NCBI GenBank assembly: GCA_019415945.1
Contig: DXYF01000030.1
Coordinates: 1 to 19,529 of the forward strand
Direction: 5' to 3'
Source of the DNA: Clostridiales bacterium
GTDB taxonomy: Bacteria; Bacillota; Clostridia; Oscillospirales; Acutalibacteraceae
Length of the DNA: 19,529 nucleotides
Shown here one piece after another: positions 7,285 through 16,013 of the stretch. Under the pieces are notes generated by a model that had not been told where the DNA came from, ran no database searches, and saw only the letters and a program-made list of their open reading frames with translations. Made by a program: the position numbers and the translations under genes. Numbering within the stretch: position 1 is the first letter of the stretch; each line of letters starts with the position of its first letter.

Positions 7285-8367
7285 ATGAGTAAAATGGAAT
7301 TTTCGGACGAATTTGACTTTGAAAACAGAATAATGGACGCTTCGGAGCTTCCCGAGGATCGTTCTGACAGCGATAATCCCTTGCGTCCCAAAACGCTTGA
7401 CGAGTATATCGGTCAGGAAAAGGTTAAGGAAAATTTAAAGGTTTTTATCGAGGCGGCAAAAATAAGAGGAGAATCCCTTGACCATGTATTGCTCTACGGT
7501 CCTCCCGGACTCGGAAAGACAACGCTTGCGGGAATAATTGCAAATGAACTCGGAGTGTCGGTAAGAATAACATCGGGTCCCGCTATCGAAAAGCCGGGTG
7601 ATTTAGCTGCGTTGCTGACAAACCTGAATGAGGGTGATGTGCTGTTTATTGATGAGATACACAGACTCAGCCGTGCGGTGGAGGAAATCCTCTATCCGTC
7701 AATGGAGGACTTTGCAATAGATATTATTACAGGCAAGGGTCAAATGGCGGCGTCCTATCATTTGCCGCTGCCCAAATTTACTCTTGTCGGTGCTACAACA
7801 CGGGCAGGTCAGCTGACTGCTCCGCTTAGGGACAGATTCGGCGTAGTTTTAAGACTTGAATTATATACCCCGGAGGAACTTGCCGAGATAGTCACGAGAA
7901 GTGCGGGAATTTTGGGAGTAAAAATTGAGCGTGACGGTGCCCTTGAAATTGCGTCCCGATCAAGAGGCACACCGAGAATTGCAAACAGGATGCTAAAGCG
8001 TGTGCGTGACTTTGCACAAGTTATGTCGAACGGGGTAATCACCGTTGATTCGGCACGCACAGCACTCGACAGACTTGAAATTGACGAGCTTGGACTTGAC
8101 CAAAACGACAGAAGAATGCTTGAGGCTATAATCCGTTTTTACAACGGCGGACCTGTCGGACTTGAAACTCTTGCGGCTGCAATCGGAGAAGAGGCTGTAA
8201 CGATAGAGGATGTTTATGAGCCTTACCTTTTGCAAATCGGTTTTTTGAGCAGAACTCCGAGAGGAAGATGCATAACCGCCGAAGCGTGCAGACATCTCGG
8301 ATATGAGTTTCCGAAAGGCACGGTGAATACAATGCCTTCTCAGCCGAATCTATTTGACAATAATTAA
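7285..8367 (+). CDS. ruvB: Holliday junction DNA helicase RuvB
   Basis: The hexameric AAA+ motor that pumps DNA through the RuvA-bound junction, 360 residues. Visible motifs: the N-terminal LRPKTLDEYIGQ segment (33-44), Walker A GPPGLGKT (72-79), Walker B DEIH (123-126), sensor 1 GATTRAG (169-175), the arginine-finger region LRDRFG (181-186), sensor 2 GTPRIANR (228-235), and a C-terminal winged helix ending in FLSRTPRGR (320-328). The N-terminal extension of about 30 acidic residues before the core is common in Firmicutes. No terminator is seen in the 66 bases before glmM, so read-through is likely. Confidence 0.98.
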   Translation: MSKMEFSDEFDFENRIMDASELPEDRSDSDNPLRPKTLDEYIGQEKVKENLKVFIEAAKIRGESLDHVLLYGPPGLGKTTLAGIIANELGVSVRITSGPAIEKPGDLAALLTNLNEGDVLFIDEIHRLSRAVEEILYPSMEDFAIDIITGKGQMAASYHLPLPKFTLVGATTRAGQLTAPLRDRFGVVLRLELYTPEELAEIVTRSAGILGVKIERDGALEIASRSRGTPRIANRMLKRVRDFAQVMSNGVITVDSARTALDRLEIDELGLDQNDRRMLEAIIRFYNGGPVGLETLAAAIGEEAVTIEDVYEPYLLQIGFLSRTPRGRCITAEACRHLGYEFPKGTVNTMPSQPNLFDNN

Positions 8368-8433
8368 TTTAACACTAATATCAATACTAAAATAAACTTC
8401 AAAACAAACAAAACTGAAAACGGAGGAAAAATT

Positions 8434-9783
8434 ATGGGAAGACTATTCGGTACAGACGGTGCAAGAGGAGTTGCAAATTCCGAACTTACTGCTGAGCTTG
8501 CTATGAACATAGGCAGAGCGGCGGCAATGGTGCTTATAAGCGATGAGGTTGAACACCCCACAATTTTGATAGGAAAGGATACCCGACTTTCCGGTGATAT
8601 GCTCGAGGGAGCTTTAATTGCGGGACTTTGCTCGGTAGGAGCCAATGTTGAACTTTTGGGAGTAGTGCCTACACCTGCTGTTGCTTATCTCGTCGGAAAA
8701 TATAATGCGGACGCAGGTATAATGATTTCGGCGTCGCATAATCCATTTGAGTTTAACGGAATCAAGATTTTCAGCTCTGACGGCTGCAAGCTGCCCGATG
8801 ACCTTGAAAACAGAATAGAAGAAATTGTACTTGACAATGTTGTTCCTTATGCCCTTGCAAAGAATGAAAATATCGGTAAGGTAACAAGACTTGAAAATGC
8901 TGCCGACGACTATATAGATCATGTTGCAAAGTCAATCGGCTGCGATTTTGAGGGCATGGAGGTTGCACTCGACTGCTCTAACGGTTCTTCATCACGCACG
9001 GCAGAAAAGCTGTTTACAAAGCTCGGTGCAAAGGTTCATATGCTTTTTGATGAGCCTGACGGTATCAATATAAACAAGGACTGCGGTTCTACACATATAA
9101 ACAGACTTCAAAACTATGTTCGTGAGCACAACCTTTGCTGCGGACTTGCATTTGACGGCGATGCTGACAGATGTCTTGCCGTTGATGAAAAAGGCAGCCT
9201 TGTTGACGGTGATTATCTTATTGCAATATGTGCAAAGGATATGAAAGACAGAGGTGTGCTGAAAAAGAATGCGGTAGTAGGCACCGTTATGACAAATATG
9301 GGATTTAATAAATTTTGTCAGGAAAACGGTATGAACTTTATTTCCACAAAGGTCGGCGACCGTTATGTTTTGGAGGCTATGCTCCGTGAGGGATATAATA
9401 TCGGCGGAGAGCAAAGCGGTCACATTATATTCCTCGACTACGCCACTACTGGCGACGGTGAGCTTTCAGGTGCAATGATTTTGAGTATTATGAAACGCAC
9501 TGGCGAGAAATTAAGCAATCTTGCAAAGGTTATGCAGCGTATGCCTCAGGTGCTGATAAATGTAAATGTAAGTGCCGAGGGCAAGCTTGCATTCTATACA
9601 GATAAAGAGGTAAAGGCGGAGATTAAGCGTGTAGCAGATATTCTCGGTGACAGCGGCAGAATTTTGGTTCGTGTTTCAGGCACGGAGCCGCTTGTAAGAG
9701 TAATGCTTGAAGGCGAAGATCTCGAGGAAATTCAAAACCTTGCACAGGAAGCTGCACAGGTGGTAAGGGAAAGATTGTCATAA
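8434..9783 (+). CDS. glmM: Phosphoglucosamine mutase
   Basis: Converts glucosamine-6-phosphate to glucosamine-1-phosphate, the step before UDP-GlcNAc and hence peptidoglycan. The 449-residue length is standard for GlmM. The N-terminal GRLFGTDGARGVAN is diagnostic. The phosphoserine loop ISASHNPFEFNGIK places the active serine at S101. The metal loop is DGDADR (241-246), the sugar-binding loop GGEQSGH (324-330) and the phosphate-binding loop RVSGTEP (413-419). GGAGG lies 7 bases before the ATG. Its stop codon overlaps the next ATG by one base (TAATG), which couples it to the methyltransferase gene. Confidence 0.97.
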   Translation: MGRLFGTDGARGVANSELTAELAMNIGRAAAMVLISDEVEHPTILIGKDTRLSGDMLEGALIAGLCSVGANVELLGVVPTPAVAYLVGKYNADAGIMISASHNPFEFNGIKIFSSDGCKLPDDLENRIEEIVLDNVVPYALAKNENIGKVTRLENAADDYIDHVAKSIGCDFEGMEVALDCSNGSSSRTAEKLFTKLGAKVHMLFDEPDGININKDCGSTHINRLQNYVREHNLCCGLAFDGDADRCLAVDEKGSLVDGDYLIAICAKDMKDRGVLKKNAVVGTVMTNMGFNKFCQENGMNFISTKVGDRYVLEAMLREGYNIGGEQSGHIIFLDYATTGDGELSGAMILSIMKRTGEKLSNLAKVMQRMPQVLINVNVSAEGKLAFYTDKEVKAEIKRVADILGDSGRILVRVSGTEPLVRVMLEGEDLEEIQNLAQEAAQVVRERLS

Positions 9784-10646
9784 TGCGTTTATCAGAGAAT
9801 TGGAAAGATTACGAGCTTATTGATACCTGTGACGGAGAACGCCTTGAACGCTGGGGCGATGTAATTCTGATTCGTCCTGACCCTCAAATTATCTGGTCAG
9901 GCAGAAAACGAAGCCCCATGTGGGATTCGGCTCACGCAAGATACCACAGGAGCAATAAAGGAGGCGGCTATTGGGAACAGTACAAAAAAGTTCCCGACCG
10001 CTGGACAATAAATTACGGTAAGCTTGTTTTTAATATTAAGCCCATGGGCTTTAAGCACACGGGAGTTTTTCCCGAACAGGCTGTAAATTGGGATTTTACC
10101 GCAGAAAAAATAAAGAGTGAAAACAGACCGCTCAAAATTTTAAATTTATTCGGATATACCGGCTGTGCAACGCTTTCGTGTCTTAGTGCCGGTGCATCTG
10201 TTTGCCATGTCGACGCATCAAAAGGTATGGTTCAGTGGGCTAAGGAAAATGCCCAGTCAAGCCGTCTTTCCGATAAGCCTGTAAGATGGCTTGTTGACGA
10301 TTGCGTAAAGTTTGTTCAGCGTGAAATAAGACGAAGCAATAAATATGACGGAATAATTATGGATCCGCCCTCCTACGGAAGAGGTCCGGGAGGAGAGGTT
10401 TGGAAGCTTGAAGAACAGCTTTATCCGCTTGTTTCTTTATGTAAACAGGTTTTATCAGATGACCCTGTATTTTTTATTCTTAATTCCTATACCACGGGAC
10501 TTTCTCCTGCGGTAATGGAGTATTTGCTCGGTGTATTGCTAAAGGATCGTTTCGGAGGCAGAATATCGAGTGACGAAATCGGTCTGAAAGTTACCGGCAC
10601 GGGACTAGTGCTGCCGTGCGGTTCGACTGCAATCTGGGAGAAGTAA
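9783..10646 (+). CDS. Class I SAM-dependent methyltransferase (COG1092/RlmI-like, no PUA domain)
   Basis: A 287-residue probable RNA methyltransferase. A Rossmann-type SAM-binding domain begins at NLFGYTGCAT (121-130), followed by the acidic D144 after beta-2 (CHVDAS). The catalytic-type motif DPPSYGRGPGG (194-204) matches the DPP(S/K) group of RlmI/Methyltrans_SAM proteins. The first 110 residues (LIRPDPQIIW, WTINYGK, KHTGVFPEQ) are the family's N-terminal beta-rich part. The PUA domain of E. coli RlmI is absent, so the 23S rRNA C1962 activity should not be assumed. Translation is likely coupled to glmM through the TAATG overlap, and ecfA1 starts three bases after its stop. The substrate is unknown. 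Confidence 0.85.
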   Translation: MRLSENWKDYELIDTCDGERLERWGDVILIRPDPQIIWSGRKRSPMWDSAHARYHRSNKGGGYWEQYKKVPDRWTINYGKLVFNIKPMGFKHTGVFPEQAVNWDFTAEKIKSENRPLKILNLFGYTGCATLSCLSAGASVCHVDASKGMVQWAKENAQSSRLSDKPVRWLVDDCVKFVQREIRRSNKYDGIIMDPPSYGRGPGGEVWKLEEQLYPLVSLCKQVLSDDPVFFILNSYTTGLSPAVMEYLLGVLLKDRFGGRISSDEIGLKVTGTGLVLPCGSTAIWEK

Positions 10647-10649
10647 TTA

Positions 10650-11486
10650 ATGGATTTTATCTCGCTTGAGAATGTTGTATTTTCTTATAATGAGGAATTT
10701 GAAACGCCAAAGGCTTTGGATTCGGTTTCTCTTGATATAAAAAAAGGTGAATTTGTCGCTCTGCTCGGGCATAACGGCTGCGGAAAATCTACCGTAGCAA
10801 AACATCTTAACGCAATGTTTTTGCCCGACAGCGGCAAGGTCTTTATTGACGGCGACGATACTGCCGATGAAGAAAAAACATATGAAATAAGGAAAAAAGT
10901 CGGTTTGGTTTTACAAAATCCCGACAACCAGCTTGTTGCAAGCATTGTTGAAGAGGATGTTGCGTTTGGTCCCGAAAACCTGGGAATTCCTCCAAAGGAA
11001 ATTCGGGAGCGTGTTGATTACGCACTTAAAGCCGTAGGAATGTACGAATTCAGAGAGGCCGCACCTTATAAGCTTTCAGGAGGTCAAAAACAGCGTGTTG
11101 CCATTGCAGGAGTGCTTGCAATGATGCCCGAGTGCATTGTGCTTGACGAACCCACTGCGATGCTTGACCCGAACGGCCGCGAAGAGGTAATGTCAACGCT
11201 TTTAAAGCTTAATAAAGAAAAAAACATGACTGTTGTCCTGATAACTCACTATATGGATGAAGCTGTGCTTGCTGACAGAGTTGTAGTAATGGACGGCGGT
11301 AAAATTCTTACACAGGGAACACCTTATGATGTGTTTTCTCAGATTGAACTTTTAAAAAAGCACAGGCTGGATGTGCCGCAGGCTACTGAGCTTGCGTACA
11401 AGCTGTGCGGATGCGGAGTGAAATTTGACAAACTTCCTCTTAATGCAGAGGAATGTGTTGCAATGCTCAGGGAGGTGCTGGGATGA
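10650..11486 (+). CDS. ecfA1: ECF transporter ATPase EcfA1
   Basis: One of two ATPases that energize energy-coupling-factor vitamin and metal importers at the membrane, 278 residues. Motifs: Walker A GHNGCGKST (40-48), Q-loop QNPDNQ (89-94, the CbiO-type form), signature LSGGQKQR (142-149), Walker B IVLDEPTAMLDP (163-174) and switch H200. GGGAGAAG precedes the ATG inside the end of the methyltransferase gene. The ecfA2 ATG overlaps its stop codon (ATGA). No S component lies in this window, so it is probably the shared group II module serving unlinked substrate-binding subunits. Confidence 0.95.
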   Translation: MDFISLENVVFSYNEEFETPKALDSVSLDIKKGEFVALLGHNGCGKSTVAKHLNAMFLPDSGKVFIDGDDTADEEKTYEIRKKVGLVLQNPDNQLVASIVEEDVAFGPENLGIPPKEIRERVDYALKAVGMYEFREAAPYKLSGGQKQRVAIAGVLAMMPECIVLDEPTAMLDPNGREEVMSTLLKLNKEKNMTVVLITHYMDEAVLADRVVVMDGGKILTQGTPYDVFSQIELLKKHRLDVPQATELAYKLCGCGVKFDKLPLNAEECVAMLREVLG

Positions 11487-12352
11487 GCAGTATTCTTGAG
11501 CTAAAAAATATAAGTTTTGTATACGGAATAAAAACACCGTTTGAAAAGAAAGCGGTGGATAATGTCAGTCTGTCGGTAAATAAAGGTGAATTTATCGGAA
11601 TAATCGGACACACCGGTTCCGGAAAATCTACATTGATTCAAATGCTCAACGGTCTGATAAAGCCGACCGAAGGTCAGGTTTTGTTTAACGGAGAAGATAT
11701 TTGGCAAAACCCCAAGGATATCAGGAAAATCAGATTTAAAGTAGGTATGGTATTTCAATATCCCGAATATCAGCTTTTTGAGGAAACCGTATACAAGGAT
11801 ATAGCGTTCGGTCCAACAAATATGGGCAAAACCGCACAGGAAACAGACGCTGCCGTGAAAAGAGCGGCAGAGTTTACCGGACTTAATTTTAACCTGCTTC
11901 AAAAGTCTCCTTTTGACCTTTCGGGCGGTGAAAAGCGTCGTGCCGCAATAGCAGGTGTAATTGCGATGGACCCGGAGGTGCTTGTGCTTGATGAGCCCAC
12001 TGCGGGTCTTGACCCGGTGGGCAGGGATGTGCTTTTGTCGCAGATTGTGCAGTACCATAAAAAACGCCAAAACACTGTTATTCTTGTTTCTCACAGTATG
12101 GAGGATATTGCAAGGGTGGCAGATAAAATAATTGTTATGAGCAAATCACGCCTTGTTATGTTTGATAAAACAAGAGAAGTTTTTTCCCGCGGCAGAGAGC
12201 TTGAAAAAATCGGTCTGCGTGTCCCGCAGATTACAAAAATTATGCTTGAGCTTAAAGAATCGGGATATGAGCTTCCAAACAGTGTGCTGACTGTTGACGA
12301 GGCGTTTTCGGCTTTGTCAGCTCTTCTGAAAAAGGAGGGTAAGCTATGGTAA
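11483..12352 (+). CDS. ecfA2: ECF transporter ATPase EcfA2
   Basis: The second ATPase of the ECF module, 289 residues from ATG 11483. I prefer this start over the upstream ATG at 11453 because GGAGG (11471-11475) is well placed and MSSILELKNISFVY is the normal N-terminus. Motifs: Walker A GHTGSGKST (42-50), Q-loop FQYPEYQLFE (91-100, the EcfA2-type form), signature LSGGEKRR (146-153), Walker B VLVLDEPTAGLDP (166-178) and switch H204. It overlaps ecfA1 by 4 bases and ecfT by 7, an arrangement that would keep the three subunits in step. Confidence 0.95.
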   Translation: MSSILELKNISFVYGIKTPFEKKAVDNVSLSVNKGEFIGIIGHTGSGKSTLIQMLNGLIKPTEGQVLFNGEDIWQNPKDIRKIRFKVGMVFQYPEYQLFEETVYKDIAFGPTNMGKTAQETDAAVKRAAEFTGLNFNLLQKSPFDLSGGEKRRAAIAGVIAMDPEVLVLDEPTAGLDPVGRDVLLSQIVQYHKKRQNTVILVSHSMEDIARVADKIIVMSKSRLVMFDKTREVFSRGRELEKIGLRVPQITKIMLELKESGYELPNSVLTVDEAFSALSALLKKEGKLW

Positions 12353-13158
12353 GAGATGTGGCTTTCGGTCAGTATTTTTCGGGTAATAGCTTTATCCACA
12401 GACTTGATCCGCGAGCAAAGATACTTTTACTTATTGCGTATCTCGTGATAATTTTTTGTACTTTCAATTACTTTTCACTTTTAATTGTTACAATATTTAC
12501 CGTTTTGATGATAATGCTCAGCGGCGTGTCGCCGAAATTTTATTTTAAAAGCTTAAAGGTGATTATTTTTATTGTAATAATTACATCGGTTTTAAATTTA
12601 TTTTACGGTACGGGCGAGCCGTTGTGGCAGTGGGGAGTATTAAAGATAACACTAAACGGAATAAACCGTGCTGTTTTTGTTACGGTGAGAATAGTGTGCC
12701 TTATTATAGCAAGCTCATGCCTTACATTTACCACATCGCCCACGGAGCTTACAGATGCAATCGAACGGCTTATGAAGCCTCTAAACAAAATACATTTTCC
12801 CGTTCATGAAATAGCAATGATGATGTCGCTTGCATTGAGATTTGTGCCTACCTTGCTCGAAGAAACCGACAAAATAATGGCGGCACAAAAGGCAAGAGGA
12901 GCCGATATGGATTCGGGAAATCTGATAGCAAGAGCAAAGGCGTTGATTCCGATCCTCATTCCGTTGTTTGTTTCGGCTTTCAGACGGGCATATGACATTG
13001 CAACGGCTATGGAATGCCGCTGTTACCGTGGGGGAAGTGGCCGCACTAAGATGAAGTCGATTCATATGTCAATGCGTGACGCTGTGGCTTTTGTTTCAAT
13101 CGCTTTGATGATTTTGGGAGTAATTTTATGCAATCTCTTTATTCCGGCAGTAATCTGA
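12346..13158 (+). CDS. ecfT: ECF transporter transmembrane subunit EcfT
   Basis: The membrane scaffold that couples the EcfA1/EcfA2 ATPases to exchangeable substrate-binding S components, 270 residues. Hydrophobic segments lie at about 25-60, 70-87, 108-127, 198-212 and 246-268. The first ATPase-coupling motif is AQKARGAD (180-187). The second, at the usual place, reads AMECRCYRGG (221-230) instead of an ARG-type core, a variant also met in other Firmicutes. GGAGGG lies 6 bases before the ATG. Its 3' end overlaps truA by 31 bases. The ecfA1-ecfA2-ecfT-truA order is the conserved Firmicute arrangement. Confidence 0.95.
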   Translation: MVRDVAFGQYFSGNSFIHRLDPRAKILLLIAYLVIIFCTFNYFSLLIVTIFTVLMIMLSGVSPKFYFKSLKVIIFIVIITSVLNLFYGTGEPLWQWGVLKITLNGINRAVFVTVRIVCLIIASSCLTFTTSPTELTDAIERLMKPLNKIHFPVHEIAMMMSLALRFVPTLLEETDKIMAAQKARGADMDSGNLIARAKALIPILIPLFVSAFRRAYDIATAMECRCYRGGSGRTKMKSIHMSMRDAVAFVSIALMILGVILCNLFIPAVI

Positions 13159-13898
13159 AAAACCTGCTGATTACAATTTCATACGACGGCAGACCCTTTC
13201 ACGGCTGGCAGATTCAGCAGAACGCCTTGACTGTGCAAGAAGTTTTTCAAAATTCACTAACCAAAATAATAGGCAGTGAATTTGATGTTAAGGGATGCAG
13301 CCGAACCGACAGCGGCGTTCATGCAAATATGTACTGCATCAGCCTAAAAATCACTCATCCTATTTTGCCCGAGCGTCTTAAAGCCGCACTTAACCGCTGG
13401 CTTCCGAAATCTGTTGCGGTGCTTGACTGCATTGAGGTACCTCTTGATTTTCATGCCCGTTACAGCTGTGTTAGCAAAGAATATATTTATAAAATATGGA
13501 ATAATGAGGTCAGAAATCCGTTCCTTGACGGATATGCACTTCATTACAGATATAAAATAGATGAGAATTTGCTTAATAATGCGGCACAGGCTTATATTGG
13601 GTATCATGATTTCAGCTCTTTTTGCACCCTTGACAGCCGTGAAAAGGGTGATATGCGAAGAAATGTTATGAGTTTTTCCGTTATGCGTGACGGCGATCTT
13701 GTTACAATGAAAGTCGAAGCAGACGGCTTTCTCTACAATATGGTAAGGATAATGGTGGGAACACTTTTGCGTGTTCAGCAAGGAAAAATTAATCCCGATG
13801 AAATATCAAAGATTATAGAAAAAAAAGACAGAAGCTTTGCAGGTCCTACTGCCCAAGCTTGCGGCCTTTATCTCAACAGGGTAAACTATAAGCTTTAA
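13128..13898 (+). CDS. truA: tRNA pseudouridine(38-40) synthase TruA
   Basis: Isomerizes uridines 38-40 in the anticodon stem of many tRNAs, 256 residues. Motifs: ITISYDGRPFHGWQ (15-28), the catalytic loop GCSRTDSGVHA with D61, the SKEYIYKIWN block, FLYNMVRIMVGTLL, and the C-terminal AGPTAQACGLYL. The ATG at 13128 has GGGAG 7 bases upstream and lies inside ecfT, giving a 31-base overlap. No better start exists later, because the conserved core begins by residue 13. Confidence 0.96.
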   Translation: MQSLYSGSNLKNLLITISYDGRPFHGWQIQQNALTVQEVFQNSLTKIIGSEFDVKGCSRTDSGVHANMYCISLKITHPILPERLKAALNRWLPKSVAVLDCIEVPLDFHARYSCVSKEYIYKIWNNEVRNPFLDGYALHYRYKIDENLLNNAAQAYIGYHDFSSFCTLDSREKGDMRRNVMSFSVMRDGDLVTMKVEADGFLYNMVRIMVGTLLRVQQGKINPDEISKIIEKKDRSFAGPTAQACGLYLNRVNYKL

Positions 13899-13957
13899 TA
13901 TAACGATATTACATATGAGTTTTCAGAATTGCAACTTTGAAAATTCCTTGCATTAAT

Positions 13958-13980
13958 CACAAAAGTATTTGTGTTATATT
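13958..13980 (+). promoter_or_regulatory. Palindrome and possible -10 before the DUF5711 gene
   Basis: CACAAA-AGTA-TTTGTG (13958-13973) is a perfect 6-bp inverted repeat. TATATT (13975-13980) follows at once and could be a -10 box, 20 bases before the GTG start. No convincing -35 is present, so a promoter in this 101-base gap is only tentative. Confidence 0.25.
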
Positions 13981-13999
13981 TAAGGAAGGGGTGTAAGGT

Positions 14000-15274
14000 G
14001 TGTTTAAGAAAGTCAAAGGTCATTATATCGATAACAAAAAAAGTGATCGTGAAGTTATCAGCTATGAAGATGTACCGCTTGATGATTATGAACAGGAAAA
14101 AACGGAAATGTCTCCAGAAGCGGTTAAAAAAATTATTTTGGGCGTATGCCTTGCCATAGTGGCAGGGCTTATCGTGTTTGCCTTTGCAAACCGCGATAAC
14201 CTCACTGCTGACAACATTTCAAATTGGTGGACATATGAGGTTTTGGGTAATGCCGGCAACGGATTTCCCGTCAATGTTGTGGGCACCGATGTAAAATCGG
14301 GTAATTTTACCGTCAATCAGGGACGCGTTGCATATGCGTCCGATACCTCTTTTGTTACTCTTAATTCTAAGGGTAATGAAATTGCAAATGTTCAGCTCAG
14401 ATATTCAAAACCGGCGATGAAATCATCCGGCGACAGATTTTTGACCTATGGAATAGGAACCAACGGCTATCAGATTCACGATTTTGACGGTATGCTTTAT
14501 TCCGATGAGGCAGAGGGCTCTATATATACCGCAGATATTTGTGCAAACGGAGTTTACGGACTTGTTACTGAGGGTAACGGTTATCTTACCGTACTTTATG
14601 TTTTCAATAGCAGTAACAACAGAATATATAAATACTCTTTTTCGGAACACTATATAACTTCTCTGGCAATCAACAGCGACGGAACGGGATGTATTGCAGT
14701 CGGAATTTCAAGCTCTAACGGTGAGGCTGAAACAGGAGTTTATGTGCTTGATTTTACAAAGGAGGAACCGGTTTCTAAATTTGCTATCAGCGGAGATACG
14801 GTATTAGACAGCCGGTATCTTAACAACAGCAGTGCTGTGCTTATCGGCAGTGCGGCGTCGTATATAATAAAAATCGGTGAAGAAGATTATAAAACGGTGG
14901 ATTACAGCGGAAAAACGCTTGCAAACTATTGTTTTAACACAAGCACCAATTCGTTTGCACTTGCTCTTTCAAAAAGCGGCGACGGAAGAAGCTGTGATAT
15001 TGAAACCTATAATGACAACACTGAAAAAACAAGCTCAATCAGCACTCAGTATGGGGCGGAATCGTTGTCAATGTACAAGGGAATTGTTGCAGTGCTTGAC
15101 GGAAATACCGTGTACGGCTTTGACAAAAACGGCAATGAACTTTACTCGTTTGATACGGGAACAGGTTCAAAAAAGATTATTCTTACTTCCAACAATACAG
15201 GATATGTTTTAAGCGTAAACCAGATAAAGTTTTTTGATTTCAGCGATTCTTCAACGAAAGACTCGGTTAATTAA
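14000..15274 (+). CDS. DUF5711 family membrane-anchored protein
   Basis: A 424-residue protein of unknown function. GTG 14000 is chosen because AAGGAAGGGG lies 9 bases upstream and no ATG fits. The N-terminal 43 residues are charged and presumably cytoplasmic, one transmembrane helix covers about 44-63 (KIILGVCLAIVAGLIVFAFA), and the rest should be extracytoplasmic. That part is made of repeated short beta units with GNE, DFDGMLY, DKNGNELYSFDTG and similar turns, suggesting a beta-propeller. The fold and its resemblance to the DUF5711 family are my recognition, not a search result. It is followed 30 bases later by a CvpA-family gene and then pgsA, a pairing common in Clostridia, which points to an envelope role. 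Confidence 0.8.
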   Translation: MFKKVKGHYIDNKKSDREVISYEDVPLDDYEQEKTEMSPEAVKKIILGVCLAIVAGLIVFAFANRDNLTADNISNWWTYEVLGNAGNGFPVNVVGTDVKSGNFTVNQGRVAYASDTSFVTLNSKGNEIANVQLRYSKPAMKSSGDRFLTYGIGTNGYQIHDFDGMLYSDEAEGSIYTADICANGVYGLVTEGNGYLTVLYVFNSSNNRIYKYSFSEHYITSLAINSDGTGCIAVGISSSNGEAETGVYVLDFTKEEPVSKFAISGDTVLDSRYLNNSSAVLIGSAASYIIKIGEEDYKTVDYSGKTLANYCFNTSTNSFALALSKSGDGRSCDIETYNDNTEKTSSISTQYGAESLSMYKGIVAVLDGNTVYGFDKNGNELYSFDTGTGSKKIILTSNNTGYVLSVNQIKFFDFSDSSTKDSVN

Positions 15275-15304
15275 ATCGGATAAATATATTTAACGGTGAG
15301 ATAT

Positions 15305-15979
15305 ATGATAATAGATATACTGATAGTTGCGGTAATACTTTTGTTTGCTGCAATCGGCGTAAAGCGTGGAATAGCTAAAACCTTGCTAAACATTGCAGGA
15401 ATTGTTGTTACAGCAGTCTGTGCGTACTATCTTTCGGATTTTTTGTCACAGGTAATATATGACGCTTTTATCAAGCAGACTGTAATATCAAATGTCACAC
15501 AGATTATTGAAGAAAACGGCCTTGACTACGCCCTGTCAAATTCACTTCTGGCATTGCCCGAGTGGCTGAGCGGATTTATTATTTTTGTGTCATCGCTATT
15601 CGGTATTAACGAAACAAAGCTTCAGGATTCCCTTGTGTTTTCAGATGAAATATCATCATCTGCGAGCAATATGATTGAAAGTGCGGTTGCTCCGTTGGCA
15701 ACATCGCTGCTCAGTTTTATTCTGATAATAGTTTTGTTTATAATAATATTTATATTAGTTAAAAAGCTTATTAAGCTTGTAGCCAAAGCATTTTCGATAC
15801 CTGTAATCAAACAGATTAATCAGCTTCTCGGCGGAGTGTTTGGTATAGCAGAGGGGCTTATTATAGTATGGATTGCAGTGAATATATTGAGTTTAGCAGC
15901 AGTACTGTCCGAGCAAAATACTATTGAAAGTGTTTTGCTCCAAAGTACACTTTTTAAATTTTTCAGCGTTGCAGTATGA
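15305..15979 (+). CDS. CvpA family membrane protein
   Basis: A small integral membrane protein of 224 residues. Hydrophobic helices lie near the N-terminus (IIDILIVAVILLFAAIGVKRG), then about 24-46, 85-98, 128-155 and 176-200. The opening IDILIVAVILLFAAIGVKRGI followed by a second helix, and the later GGVFGIAEGLIIVW, are typical of the CvpA/colicin V production family. The exact biochemical role of this family in Firmicutes is unsettled. I chose ATG 15305 because GGTGA (15295-15299) can serve as its ribosome binding site. GTG 15296, three codons earlier in the same frame, is the alternative. It lies between the DUF5711 and pgsA genes with gaps of about 30 bases. Confidence 0.8.
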   Translation: MIIDILIVAVILLFAAIGVKRGIAKTLLNIAGIVVTAVCAYYLSDFLSQVIYDAFIKQTVISNVTQIIEENGLDYALSNSLLALPEWLSGFIIFVSSLFGINETKLQDSLVFSDEISSSASNMIESAVAPLATSLLSFILIIVLFIIIFILVKKLIKLVAKAFSIPVIKQINQLLGGVFGIAEGLIIVWIAVNILSLAAVLSEQNTIESVLLQSTLFKFFSVAV

Positions 15980-16013
15980 TGCATTGCGACCTTGAATTTA
16001 CTGAGGTGGTTTT

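Noticed and set aside
8992..9423. A 143-codon minus-strand open frame within glmM
   Set aside because: It lies wholly inside a clear glmM coding region, has no ribosome binding site and shows no domain-like pattern, so it is a shadow frame.
11501..12094. A 197-codon minus-strand open frame opposite ecfA2
   Set aside because: It mirrors an unmistakable ABC ATPase gene. Its residues look like reverse-frame noise and no start signal is present.
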